Source: Yponomeuta sedellus
Taxonomy: Eukaryota > Arthropoda > Insecta > Lepidoptera > Yponomeutidae
DNA length: 64,000 nucleotides
Reading direction: 5' to 3'
Assembly: GCA_934045075.1 (NCBI GenBank)
Contig: OW203738.1
Span: forward strand, 7,610,868 to 7,674,867
Numbering within the stretch: the first letter of the stretch is position 1; each line of letters opens with the position of its first letter. Made by a program: the position numbers and the translations under genes. Of this stretch, positions 52,894 through 62,639 are shown piece by piece. Below the pieces are notes generated by a model. The model had not been told where the DNA came from, ran no database searches, and saw only the letters and a program-made list of their open reading frames with translations.

Positions 52894-53664
52894 CGCATTC
52901 GAAGCAGGTTGTTTAAGAAAATTCTTAAGCTTATGGAGCAATTCTCCAAACTCTATACAAAAGATTATTCAAGGTTACAGTATTCCCTTTCTGAAAAAAC
53001 CTCCTATAATTAATCTTTCTAACAAAGACCTTGCCAACTTTATGACGGAAGAAAGCCCAGAAATGACAATAGAAATAAAGAAAATGATCCCATGCAAAGC
53101 AGTTCGGCCCACCTTTCTGAGGAGGGGTTTCTTGTCGAAAATGTTCCTGCAAACAAAACCAGATGGCTCCAACCGACCGATATTCAACCTAAAGAGACTG
53201 AATACATACGTCCAGACACCGAAGTTCCGTCTCTTAAACCACACGAAAGTGCCTTCATTAATAGACAGCAAAGATCACATGATGAAAATAGATCTTTCCC
53301 AGGCTTATTTTCATGTTCCAGTGAAAAGCAGTCATCGCAGATTCCTCATGTTAGCTTATCAGGGTCAGACTTACGAGATGACGTGCCTACCTTTTGGCCT
53401 TGCAAGCGCACCAGCAGCCTTCGCAAAGATAACAAACTGGGTGGCACACCAGTTGCGCCTGCAGGGAATAAAAATTGTGGTCTATTTAGACGACTTTCTG
53501 CTGATTCACCAAAATCCAGACACATTAATGCAGCAGGCTCAATATGTCAACCAATTTCTGAAGAATCATGGCTGATAAACCTACAAAAATCATCCAAAAC
53601 ACCAACAACGGAGCTGGAATATTTAGGCATAATCTGGGATACAATGAAAACGAGAAATGCCTAG
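52883..53664 (+). pseudogene. DIRS reverse transcriptase (frameshifted)
   Basis: Starts MESDAFEAGCLRKFL. RT motifs in order: QTKPDGSNRPIFNLKRLN, MMKIDLSQAYFHVPV, EMTCLPFGLASAPAAF and the catalytic YLDDFLLIHQN. The frame ends at TGA/TAA after QFLKNHG (53575). The expected continuation (LINLQKSSKTPTTELEYLG) is in the next frame until 53664, so one frameshift lies near 53570 and another near 53650. The enzyme copies element RNA into DNA; this copy cannot make it in one piece. Confidence 0.88.
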
Positions 53665-54752
53665 CCAAGCAGAAAGTAAAAAATCTTATATCAGACATAG
53701 AATATTTACTGAAAGTGCAACGATGGAGTTGGACAGATGCGAAGATCATATTAGGCAAATTGAATTTCGCTTCATTTGTCGTTCCTCTAGGCAGATTGCA
53801 TTGCCGAGTTCTCCAAAGAGAATCCAATCGGCTTTCAAGGGAGATGCGACACACAAAGAAGCCGATATCACGGAGGACGCTCCAAGAACTCAACTGGTGG
53901 CACAAAAACAACCATTAGAAATCTCCAATTCACACTCCGGACCCGGCAATATTTATAACAACGGACGCTTCATAACAGGGTTGGGGCGCAATAGTGAATG
54001 GTCAAAAACACTGGGGCAAGTGGACGACAGAGCAAAGAGCTTGGCACAGCAACCAGAAAGAACTATGGACATTGTACGAGGCTTTAAGACTATCGAAGTC
54101 GGTCCTGAAAATGATAATTATGTGGCAAACCGACAATCGAACGAGTGTAGCATACATAAACAAACAAGGGGGGACAAAGTCTGTACGACTCCTGAAAACC
54201 ACCACAAGAATACTAGAGTTTTGTCGGGAGATGGGATGCCACCTAATTGCTCGCTATATTCCAGGAAATTGCAACGGTCTTGCCGATCGCCTATCCAGAG
54301 CGAGGGCGATGCCAGAATGGCATCTCAAACAAAGGATAGTTTCATGGATTTTTCGACAACTGGGAAGGGCCCAACTAGACTTGTTCGCATCAGCGAGATC
54401 AGCAGTTCTACCAATCTATGTGAGCGAGGACGCGAAAGACAAGAACAGCTTGTTTACGGACGCCTTCAGCAGGATTTGGGACTACAGATTGGGCTGGATC
54501 TTTCCCCCTCCTGCACTTATACCCCGGGTTCTACAACACCTAAAAAATTCCAAAGGAATGTATCTACTCGTGACGCCAAGATGGGAGAAAGCCTTTTGGG
54601 ACAGAGAAATAAAGAGTCGAGCTGTTTGCTCCCCATTGTCCATCCCGGATTTGAAGAACAACCTAATCGACCTTCAAACCAACCTGCTACCACCAGGAGT
54701 CGATCTGCTCAATTTAGTGGTTTGGAAGGTACGGGCTGGACAAGTCAGCTAA
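53646..54752 (+). pseudogene. DIRS RNase H region (two in-frame stops)
   Basis: This frame continues the RT connection (LAKQKVKNLISDIEYLLKVQ, KLNFASFVVPLGRLHCRVLQ), meets TAG at 53916-53918, then ITTDAS and TAA at 53973-53975 inside the first catalytic motif, and goes on with GWGAIVNGQKHWGKW and WHSNQKELWTLYEAL, then QTDNRTSVAYINKQGG and YIPGNCNGLADRLSR. These carry the D-E-D-D residues of RNase H1-like domains. It is followed by the family's 'LDLFAS' region. The copy is dead as written. Confidence 0.88.
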
Positions 54753-54757
54753 CAGGA

Positions 54758-55690
54758 TGGAATGAAGCTGAGAAACATATTTTAGAGTCTTCTTGGAGAA
54801 CTTCAACGATGAAAACTTATAGGCCCGCTTGGAACCGTTGGCGCGAATACGCACTAGTCAATAACATAGCTTCAGATAATCCAAATCCTGCAGATATAGC
54901 TAAATATCTTTGTCATCTCTTCAACGTTGTAGGTCTAGCTCCCAAAACTATTGCTATTCATAAATCAGTCATTACAACCCTTGCTAATCCGGCTAGATCA
55001 GAAGAATTGGGGTCACACCCTTTGGTTCGACACACCCTCAAAGGAATCTTGCTAAAAAATCCACCCAAAAAGAAAGTTATGCCATGGCTAATAGAAGACT
55101 TAATTTCTTTTTTAGATAATTATACCATTAATATGAATAGCTTGTTTGAAGTTTCAAGGCATACCTGTGTTCTTTTGTTACTGGCATCAGGAAGACGAGT
55201 CCATGACCTCACGCTCTTAAGTTTAGATGACTGGTCATATGAGGATGATGGAACTCAAATAACACTATGGCCAAAGTTTGGGTCTAAGACTGATTCCGTC
55301 ACTCACAGGCAATCAGGATGGTGTTTCAAATCACTTCCAGCAAATGAAAACCAAAAGAGAAATCCGGTGTTCTGGATAAGACAATTAGTTTCCCAATCCA
55401 TGGCTAGGAGGGGAACAGTTAAAAACCTTTTTGTTTCGACCAGAGGAAAGGTAAAACCTGCATCTCGATCGGTAATAGCAGGTTGGATTAGAACCTTGTT
55501 TCATGAAGCCGGTATCTCTGCCTCGGCTGGTAGTTTCAGGGCCGCAGTTTCATCAACAAACTTTATCAGTAATCACTATGACATTGACGAAGTTTTAAAG
55601 CGAGGCAACTGGAAATCAAAACACACCTTTTTCCGTTATTATTTCAAAGAATTGCCAGATCCCAGAGTTCCTGGAACTCCATTGGAATAA
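54758..55690 (+). CDS. DIRS tyrosine recombinase
   Basis: The frame is open far upstream (from 53657), but recognisable sequence begins near WNEAEKHILESSWRTST; an internal ATG lies at 54809. The N-terminal core-binding part (TYRPAWNRWREYALVNN, ADIAKYLCHLFNVVGLAPKT) precedes the catalytic domain. The first catalytic Arg is in LLLLASGRRVHDLTLLSL. Later come SAGSFRAAVSS (second Arg; the usual His of H-x-x-R is not obvious), LKRGNWKSKHTFFRYYFKEL (Trp/His and the nucleophilic Tyr). It would integrate the circular DIRS DNA. It is intact to the stop, 310 codons from Trp 54758. The start is uncertain because it overlaps the RNase H frame. Confidence 0.88.
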   Translation, partial: WNEAEKHILESSWRTSTMKTYRPAWNRWREYALVNNIASDNPNPADIAKYLCHLFNVVGLAPKTIAIHKSVITTLANPARSEELGSHPLVRHTLKGILLKNPPKKKVMPWLIEDLISFLDNYTINMNSLFEVSRHTCVLLLLASGRRVHDLTLLSLDDWSYEDDGTQITLWPKFGSKTDSVTHRQSGWCFKSLPANENQKRNPVFWIRQLVSQSMARRGTVKNLFVSTRGKVKPASRSVIAGWIRTLFHEAGISASAGSFRAAVSSTNFISNHYDIDEVLKRGNWKSKHTFFRYYFKELPDPRVPGTPLE

Positions 55691-55940
55691 AAAGTTGTCC
55701 TAATAATGAGTGATTAAAATTAGATTATTAATTATGATGATTATTTAAGAAAGAATTATTATTCCTAATTTTTATAACAAACTCGGTGTATGGTAAATTA
55801 GCCAAAATACATTATTTCGTTGAAATCATGTATTAGTTTCACTTCCTTCATTGGGAAAATAGATCTACATCATAGGTTTAATAAATTATAATGATTAGAG
55901 TTCACAGTACGCTCATGCAGCGCCAGCAGAATTTAAACAT

Positions 55941-56045
55941 ATCTCAACTGTGGTTCAAGCAGAGGCTCGAACACCTAAATAGACCCGTTTTTCCCCCGAA
56001 GGGTAAAAAACGGATATTTAGGTTTCAGCCGAAGCTTGAACCACA
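55941..56045 (+). repeat. DIRS internal complementary region
   Basis: The left half (CTCAACTGTGGTTCAAGCAG...ACCTAAAT) is the inverse of the element's left end. The right half (GACCCGTTTTTCCCCCGAAG...GAAGCTTGAACCACA) is the inverse of its right end. The two join at AAATAGACCC, so the region records a head-to-tail end junction, as in DIRS1, where it templates circle completion. Confidence 0.88.
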
Positions 56046-56072
56046 CCTTAATAGCCTTGCTGGCTATGGTTG

Positions 56073-56277
56073 GTACTGATAGAACAAAATGGCTGCTGCA
56101 CGCGCTGCAACTTCAGAAATAACTTCACACTGGTACTACATACAACGCCATCTATGTTTTGACGGGTGAACTAGATAGATTGACGACGAATTTCAGAGTG
56201 TAATCTCAACTGTGGTTCAAGCTTCGGCTGAAACCTATATATCCGTTTTTTACCCTTCGGGGGAAAAACGGGTCTAT
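56073..56277 (+). repeat. DIRS right inverted terminal repeat
   Basis: GTACTGATAGAACAAAATGG...CTCAACTGTGGTTCAAGCTT, inverse of the left ITR, then the right-specific end TTTTACCCTTCGGGGGAAAA. Confidence 0.85.
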
Positions 56278-56352
56278 TTATAGTGTTTTGCATTTCTTAT
56301 CAGTTCGCAGTCAATCTTCAAGTGTCTTTTCTGTGTTAAATAAAAGTGTAAG

Positions 56353-56485
56353 CCCCCAGTTTCTAGTCCACTAACAATCTGTTAAACTACTGCTAAGAGC
56401 TACCTAATACTTTTTTCGTATGTCCTTTGTCCAACTGTCTGTTGTTAAACAGTAGATTAACGGATTGTTAGTGTAACTGAGGGTA
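56353..56485. mobile_element. Small MITE, inner part of family 3
   Basis: CCCCAGTTTCTAGTCCACTA...TTAAACTACTG and CAGTAGATTAACGGATTGTTAGTGT...GAGGG are inverted ends. It resembles inner sequence at 15825-15950. TAAG adjoins both sides. Confidence 0.65.
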
Positions 56486-56694
56486 AGTCGTTTCGAATTT
56501 ATATTTCGATGTATGTATGGATGTATATACGTTATATGTGTTCTATGCAATTAATTAAGGTTTTTTGTACGTTTATTGTACCATTACGAAAATAGCAAAA
56601 GATTTAGATTGATCTGTATAAAATATTTTTTATGTAAAAAATCTTAATATCTGTAATAACTATTTGTACAACATAGGCTTACACCCTAGAACGT

Positions 56695-56805
56695 AGTATC
56701 AACATCCTAGGACTTAAATCGATTTCCGCTTAAAACTGCCGTTTTGGCGGAAATCGACTAGTCCTAGCTTAGTGATCCTAGGTTCTACACTGTAGGTTCT
56801 AAAAA
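56695..56805. repeat. Inverted repeat around CGATTTCCGC/GCGGAAATCG
   Basis: CCTAGAACGTAGTATCAACATCC...CGATTTCCGC pairs imperfectly with GCGGAAATCG...GATCCTAGGTTCTA. A possible ~100-bp MITE inside the outer transposon. Confidence 0.5.
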
Positions 56806-57104
56806 TAGTTGTTATAGCTTTTAAAACGTTTGTCTTTTACTTTTATAAAAAAAAACGTATAATAAAAAATTGTATTCATTCTATTGGTGGCGATAATTAG
56901 CACCCAAAAGTGCCTTAAATCATGTCTTTCAGGAATTGCGACTTTATTTAAGAAATAAATGCCGATAACTTGCCATTGCCGGTCTTTTTAGTATGTAATT
57001 ATAATAGAGGATTATGTTTCGTTGTCGCGTAAAACATTTGTTACAATTATTAATAAATTTCCTGAAGGGCAAACCCCGGTGGGGCAAAAGACACCGAGAC
57101 TTAG

Positions 57105-57286
57105 GGCTAGGCGCAAACGGGTTACTTTTGTTACGGTGACTGTTTCGTCACTCTTATTAAGATCGTGGATGAGATGCGCGTATGTTACGACGTGACAACT
57201 GGGTGACATTTCGCGCATCTCTATACAAATCTACGGAGTGACGAAACAAAGTCACGGTGACAAAAGTAGCCCGTGCGCGCTTAGCC
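57105..57286. mobile_element. MITE in the right arm of the outer transposon
   Basis: GGCTAGGCGCAAACGGGTTAC...GACTGTTTCGTCACTC and its inverse at the right end (GAGTGACGAAACAAAGTC...GTAGCCCGTGCGCGCTTAGCC). The left arm of the outer element (around 45465) lacks it. Confidence 0.78.
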
Positions 57287-57456
57287 TAAGACTAATGGAA
57301 TCTGCCCCACTACATCGAGTTTCAGTGAGGCAGATTCCACTGTCAGATTTTAGGTTTCTCCTTTGCCCCACCGTCTTAGTGGGGCAAAGTGGAATAATTC
57401 TTTTGCGCGTCTTTCTGCGCGTCCGTGCCATAGAAGGACCGGAATAAGACTGTTAA

Positions 57457-57818
57457 GCCCATTACACAATGAAAAAAATAACGTATAAGAGATAAGGAAC
57501 AAGGAACAAGGAATAGCGGAATCCAGCGATGGCAGCACCGTTAATCAATTCATAATTCAAAAATAAGGAATATTAAATAAGAATAAAATTTTCGTCACGG
57601 GCAATCGCAGGGAATTTTTTCAACGAAGTGTCGTGAGTCCACATAACCTTTCTTTCGGTTTCCAAGTTCGTTCAAAGTTGATTGGTTGGTTGAATATTGT
57701 GTGATTGGTTGAATATTGTAGCCTATCGCCTATTGTGTTTTGATTTCTGTGCTATTCCTTATTCCTTGTTCCTTATTCCTTATCTCTTATACATAATTTT
57801 TTTCATTGTGTAATGGGC
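57457..57818. mobile_element. piggyBac-like MITE, TTAA TSD
   Basis: GCCCATTACACAATGAAAAA...AGATAAGGAACAAGG and its inverse. TTAA at 57453-57456 and 57819-57822. 362 bp, no gene inside. Confidence 0.85.
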
Positions 57819-58258
57819 TTAAAACTTAATCTGCGCTGACATTACGTTTCATTTAAAGTTACATTCTGTCTAAAACCCGTTATCTCATTTCATAAAGCAT
57901 AACGACTAAAAGAAAAAAAAAATTGGCAGCTACGATAATGCCTCACAAAACATACAGGCATACAATTTTATCTTTTAAATAAATTCTTGATTTTAATGAA
58001 TTAATAATGATACAATCTCATGAATCTGAGATTGTACCATTTTTCAATATGGTAATATTTTATAGAACGTCAACGTCATTTTATTCGCCATCGTCTGTGG
58101 TCGTGTAATTTGTTCCACAAAAAAATTTTTGGTGTCGCTCGCTGTCAAATGTCCACAATAAAAGAAATCGTGAAGTGCTACATACTAAAATTGTTTAGTA
58201 TTTTTATGTGAATAATTCGATGGTGACGTGTTAGTTGTTTATTGTAAATGTATTCATC

Positions 58259-58491
58259 ATGTCTCAAGATACAGATCTGCCTATATCAGTGCCGCGCTCG
58301 TGCATTGCTGAGTTTTACAGCAAGTATCTAAACCTTGTCGAAACTTTTTACTATGTTACTTTAACTGAGAATAAATCCACTCAGGCGAAAGAGAAATCAG
58401 AGTTCGTGTACTTCAACGTGGTATTCAACTTTAATCCTTTGGATGGCAACTTCAATCCGAAAGAAATCGTCGGTCGAATTCAGGTAAGAAT
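58259..58491 (+). CDS. Possible host-gene first coding exon, unknown product
   Basis: ATG 58259 opens MSQDTDLPISVPRSCIAEFY, then SKYLNLVETFYYVTLTENKS and FNPLDGNFNPKEIVGRIQ, followed by a strong donor (CAG|GTAAGA at 58484). The exon proper is 225 nt (75 codons, phase 0); the open frame stops shortly after the donor. The composition looks protein-like and the stretch is unique in the window, unlike its surroundings. I do not recognise the protein. A candidate second exon in matching phase is at 62235. It could still be a chance frame. Confidence 0.4.
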
Positions 58492-59825
58492 AGAACAATA
58501 ACAAGTTAAGACCCCGATTGTTGCTTACTTCCTGTTATCGAAACTATGAGGTAGGTAGTCTCATTGTTTCAGTCACAGGAGCTAATCCAAAAATAATACA
58601 ATTTTAAACAGCACTTCTCTTTCAGGTACCTAGAATTTCTTTATATCTACTTACATTTCTGAGCCTCTACAAATTGTTAACTTGGTTGGTAACTTAATCC
58701 CAGAGCTACTTACAAAAGGGTTGGGTGGGCTTTTGTGTTACTTAGGTGGCCAGTCTAACTACTTTTACAATTATTAAAGAATCCAGTTATGGAATCAGAT
58801 GTCCGGTCATGAGTCTAAATTAAAGTACATAATAGGTAAAGTTAAATAATTTTCAGCAACAACAAGTAATATTGAGCACACATTTAACATGTTGCGATGG
58901 GATGGGAGACGTGATTGAGTGTTATTATGATTTTAATTCTTTATTTCACAAATTACATAAGTAAATATACAAGAGCGTACTTAATGACAGAAGCATTCGG
59001 GCAGGCTTGCTGGAAAGCCTTTGGTGTTGAAGAGTGTGTTCATAGGATAAGAGGAGAGGAGGATATTGAATTTATTTACCAATGATTACATATCGAAATC
59101 TACTTATAAATTTTGATATAAACTTACTTATAAATTTCGACAGCTTCCTAGATGCCTTCAGTTTTTATTTGAACACATTTAGATGAATTTAAAGATAGTT
59201 ATTTGAGGAAAAAAATATCTTTGCTGGAAGGGGGAGCATGTACCTACCTGCACTCTACTGCCGGCGTCTTTGCATGGCCCTATCTTTAAATTCATCTAAA
59301 TATCATTAAACTGGTATGGTATTCGGCCTCAATATTTTTTTTGGAAATGTGGCATTCTTGTTGGTCACACAGTCATGCTTTGATGTCTTTCCTCAATTAT
59401 CCTGTTTCGCATCTGTTGTCCACAGTCTGTATCACACTGTTTGCCTTTTGATTTGTAGGGCATACCTTGAAATAAAAAACCATGAAATAGAAAAGAAACC
59501 CTGGCACTATTACTTTCTTGTTTTTTGTTTCTCTCTTTCATCCTCTCTTACATCCTCCATTGCCTATGATGTGCTCTAACCTCAGTTGCCCTATAGCACT
59601 CCTATGGCCTAACCATAATATTGTATTGGTTTAAATCAAGGAGGTTATAAATCATTCTTGATTTAATTAAATACGTAAAAGTATGATGGAGTATGATTTT
59701 GAAATGGACACCTATTTTGAATTGTAACGTTCACTAAGCCGCAGTTTCTATGCTACTTTGAAAAACACCATTTCATTTCATAAAAATAGAGAAAAGCAGT
59801 CTGCGGTAAAAAGTACTTCTTAATA

Positions 59826-60032
59826 TATTATAATAACATAACATTTACATACAAGCACATACATTGCTTCTGGCCCCACACTAGGATACCCTGTGTCGTG
59901 GGAACCAGAAACAACGACGTCACAAACATGTAAACATCCAAGACCTGGGCTTTTTTATTTTCCAGCCGGGTTTCGAACCCGGGACCTCTTGCATGGTAGG
60001 CAGACGCGCTACCGCTACACCACAGAGGTCGT
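59826..60032 (-). mobile_element. SINE family A, copy 4
   Basis: Inverted full-length head and body: CGACCTCTGTGGTGTAGCGG (A box), GGTTCGAAACCCG (B box), TTTACATGTTTGTGACGTCG, CCTAGTGTGGGGCCAGAAGC, CTTGTATGTAAATGTTATG. The stretch 58500-59820 otherwise shows only a 21-bp inverted pair (59178 and 59281, TTTAGATGAATTTAAAGATAG). Confidence 0.85.
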
Positions 60033-60120
60033 CGAATATTTTTTTCCTGAGTACGCCATCATGGTTATAATAATATACCATCAATAAGTTAGTAAAAATT
60101 CAATATGTGACTATTTTTTT

Positions 60121-61600
60121 TTCGCTGCCTGTACGTAATACAGAGAGTATTTAAAAACCTATTTAGAGACTAAAAATTTCACCCGTGCCGGGATTCGAAC
60201 CCGCAACCTCTGGCTATCCGTACCAGCGCTCTACCAATTGAGCCAATGGGCGACTCACGGCATCAGTGAAATTTCGAACCTCTTTACAATATTCTCTGTA
60301 TTACGTACAGGCAGCGACATCTGACTTAAGCAAATTGCATTACTTACAGCCCCGACCACCCACTTTGCAGTTAGGTTTTAACATCGGAACGATATCACTG
60401 TACCCACATGATTACACTATTTTTATTTTTAATGCACTAACATGTGCTAAGGAACAAATTTAAAAACCTATTTAGAGGCTAAAAATTTCACCCATGCCGG
60501 GATTCGAACCCGCAACCTCTGGCTATCCGTACCAGCGCTCTACCAATTGATACAATGGGCGACTCACGGCATCAGTGAAATTTCGAACCTCTTTACAATA
60601 TTCTCTGTATTACGTACAGGCAGCGACATCTGACATAAGCAAATTGCATTACTTACAGCCCCGACCACCCACTTTGCAGTTAGATTTTAACATCGGAACG
60701 ATGTCACTGTACCCACATGATTACACTATTTTTATTTTTAATGCACTAACCCGTGCTAAGGAACAAATTTAAAAACCTATTTAGAGGCTAAAAATTTCAC
60801 CCATGCCGGGATTCGAACCCGCAACCTCTGGCTATCCGTACCAGCGCTCTACCAATTGAGCCAATGGGCGACTCACGGCATCAGTGAAATTTCGAACCTC
60901 TTTACAATATTCTCTGTATTACGTACAGGCAGCGAATATTGTAATACAGAGAATATTGTAAAGAGGTTCGAAATTTCACTGATGCCGTGAGTCGCCCATT
61001 GGCTCAATTGGTAGAGCGCTGGTACGGATAGCCAGAGGTTGCGGGTTCGAATCCCGGCATGGGTGAAATTTTTAGCCTCTAAATAGGTTTTTAAATTTGT
61101 TCCTTAGCACGGGTTAGTGCATTAAAAATAAAAATAGTGTAATCATGTGGGTACAGTGATATCGTTCCGATGTTAAAACCTAACTGCAAAGTGGGTGGTC
61201 GGGGCTGTAAGTAATGCAATTTGCTTAAGTCAGATGTCGCTGCCTGTACGTAATACAGAGAATATTGTAAAGAGGTTCGAAATTTCACTGATGCCGTGAG
61301 TCGCCCATTGGCTCAATTGGTAGAACGCTGGTACGGATAGCCAGAGGTTGCGGGTTCGAATCCCGGCATGGGTGAAATTTTTTGCCTCTAAATAGGTTTT
61401 TAAATTTGTTCCTTAGCACGGGTTAGTGCATTAAAAATAAAAATAGTGTAAACAGAGAGTATTGTAAAGAGGTTCGAAATTTCACTGATGCCGGTGAGTC
61501 GCCCATTAGCTCAGTTGGAAGAGCGCTGGCACGGATAGCCAGAGGTCGCGGGTTCAAATCCCGGCATGGGTGGAATTTTTAGCCTCTAAATAGGTTTAAA
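60121..61600. mobile_element. Array of six tRNA-derived elements, three per orientation
   Basis: tRNA-like heads lie at about 60170-60250, 60486-60565 and 60799-60874 (minus), then 60989-61063, 61301-61375 and 61496-61571 (plus). Units repeat about every 309 bp and share the tail AGCCTCTAAATAGGTTTTTAAA...TTAGCACGGGTTAGTGCATT and a spacer with TTAAGTCAGATGTCGCTGCC. Every head keeps A box (TGGCTCAATTGG or TAGCTCAGTTGG) and B box; most have GGTTCGAATCC. Confidence 0.85.
60411..61452. repeat. Near-perfect ~1-kb palindrome, 18-bp spacer
   Basis: 60411-60922 and 60941-61452 are inverted copies with few or no indels: landmarks on each side mirror exactly about 60931.5. The spacer is GTACAGGCAGCGAATATT. 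Confidence 0.9.
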
Positions 61601-62230
61601 AAAAAAACATTATAATATGTGCCAATTCATAGCATTTTAGTACTACGAATAATCTGAGCTAAACCGCGGACAGACATATAGACATAACGTAACTATAAGA
61701 GTGACTTGAGAAAATTTAATCTAATGTGTATTGCGCATACCATACCATGCTTCTACCATGGGTCTACCTGTGTGCTTGATAATAGTATTAATCGGACGTT
61801 CCTAATTAACACCTTTAATGAGCACTGTATAAATTTGAACTCTATGTCAACAGTCACTGAAAACGTATAGATAAAAAAGGGGTTGGGGATGCATGAAAGA
61901 AGCGCCCTCAAACGACATACTCATTGAGCTCGTGCGTATGGCGCACCGCAACAATGTGCGAGTTAAGGAACTCGCGTAAGGACGCTGATTGGCAAGTCCT
62001 TTCACCACTATGGCTTGCCATCGACACGCTAAGAAGAATAGATAAAAACAAATATGCCAGTACACCGATCAGCCTAGATTTTTCTTGGAATTAGAGACAA
62101 CCAAGTTTCAGTCCAAATATCTCCTTCGTTTCATCATTGTTAATCCTCTTGTTCCATCTTACAAGAAGCCAGCAATAAGTTTCAATGGTCCTACCATTCA
62201 AAGCAAAAATAAATAATTTAAATAATAATT
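61601..62230. other. No supported feature
   Basis: AT-rich single-copy-looking sequence. The minus frame 61847-62065 has no recognisable motif. Confidence 0.55.
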
Positions 62231-62234
62231 ACAG

Positions 62235-62419
62235 TTTATGGACTTGAATTCTTTCAAACAAAATTGTCTTCAGATAGCAACAAACAACAAAGGAGAAATT
62301 CCAAACTCATTGAACAACAGTGTAATAAATAATCCACTTTTTTTCTCGCCTAATGGTGATCATATAACTTTTTCTCGGTCTCCAATCGGTGGTACAGTTG
62401 GCTACGATGGAAAATCAAA
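62235..62419 (+). CDS. Possible internal exon, unknown product
   Basis: Bounded by an acceptor (AATTACAG|TTTATGG) and a possible donor (AAA|GTAAGA). The frame reads MDLNSFKQNCLQIATNNKGE, then NSVINNPLFFSPNGDHITFS and SPIGGTVGYDGKSK. It starts in phase 0, compatible with the exon ending at 58483, with a 3.7-kb TE-filled intron between. If the donor is not used, the frame stops at TAA 62421. Not recognised; weak support. Confidence 0.28.
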
Positions 62420-62639
62420 GTAAGACCATTTTTAAGAGACAAATTAAAGTTGTTGAGATATTGACCACCCTTACATTGTATGAAAAAAAGTCACCCAAAC
62501 TTGAGATTAATTTATTCCGAATCCCATCTCAAGGGATGGGCTCACTTTATTACTCAACGAGTATCCGAAAAATCTGGGATGGATGTTTTGTCAACTTTCG
62601 GATAATGTCTTCGGGCTGCTTTACACCGTTTTAGCAACG

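Larger units (their letters stand above)
50573..56277 (+). mobile_element. DIRS-type tyrosine-recombinase retrotransposon, structurally complete
   Basis: Inverted terminal repeats (50573-50744; 56073-56277), an internal complementary region (55941-56045), and gag, RT/RNase H and tyrosine recombinase genes in overlapping frames identify a DIRS1-type element. It has no LTR and no target duplication, as expected for recombinase-based integration. RT/RNase H is decayed; gag and the recombinase are open. Confidence 0.93.
45340..57400. mobile_element. DNA transposon with 8-bp TSD TTTTGCGC, hosting copia and DIRS
   Basis: The ends GAATTATTCCACTTTGCTCC and (other strand) GAATTATTCCACTTTGCCCC are inverted. 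TTTTGCGC is duplicated at 45332-45339 and 57401-57408. Long inverted arms continue inside: 45340-45473 plus 50102-50350 against 56880-57104 plus 57287-57400, including CCTGAAAGACATGATTTAAG and its inverse. Copia splits the left arm, DIRS fills the centre and a MITE splits the right arm. An 8-bp duplication fits hAT or P; no transposase was found. Confidence 0.8.

Noticed and set aside
53657..54757. Upstream part of the long recombinase frame as real protein
   Set aside because: It overlaps the RNase H motifs in another frame and shows no recombinase features before ~54758.
60266..60463. 65-codon frames repeated three times near 60.3-61.3 kb
   Set aside because: Repeat-borne; they overlap the tRNA-derived element spacer and have no domain.
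60121..61600. Cluster of functional tRNA-Ser(GGA) genes
   Set aside because: The anticodon loop lacks U33, there is no long variable arm, and conserved non-tRNA flanks show these are tRNA-derived repeats.
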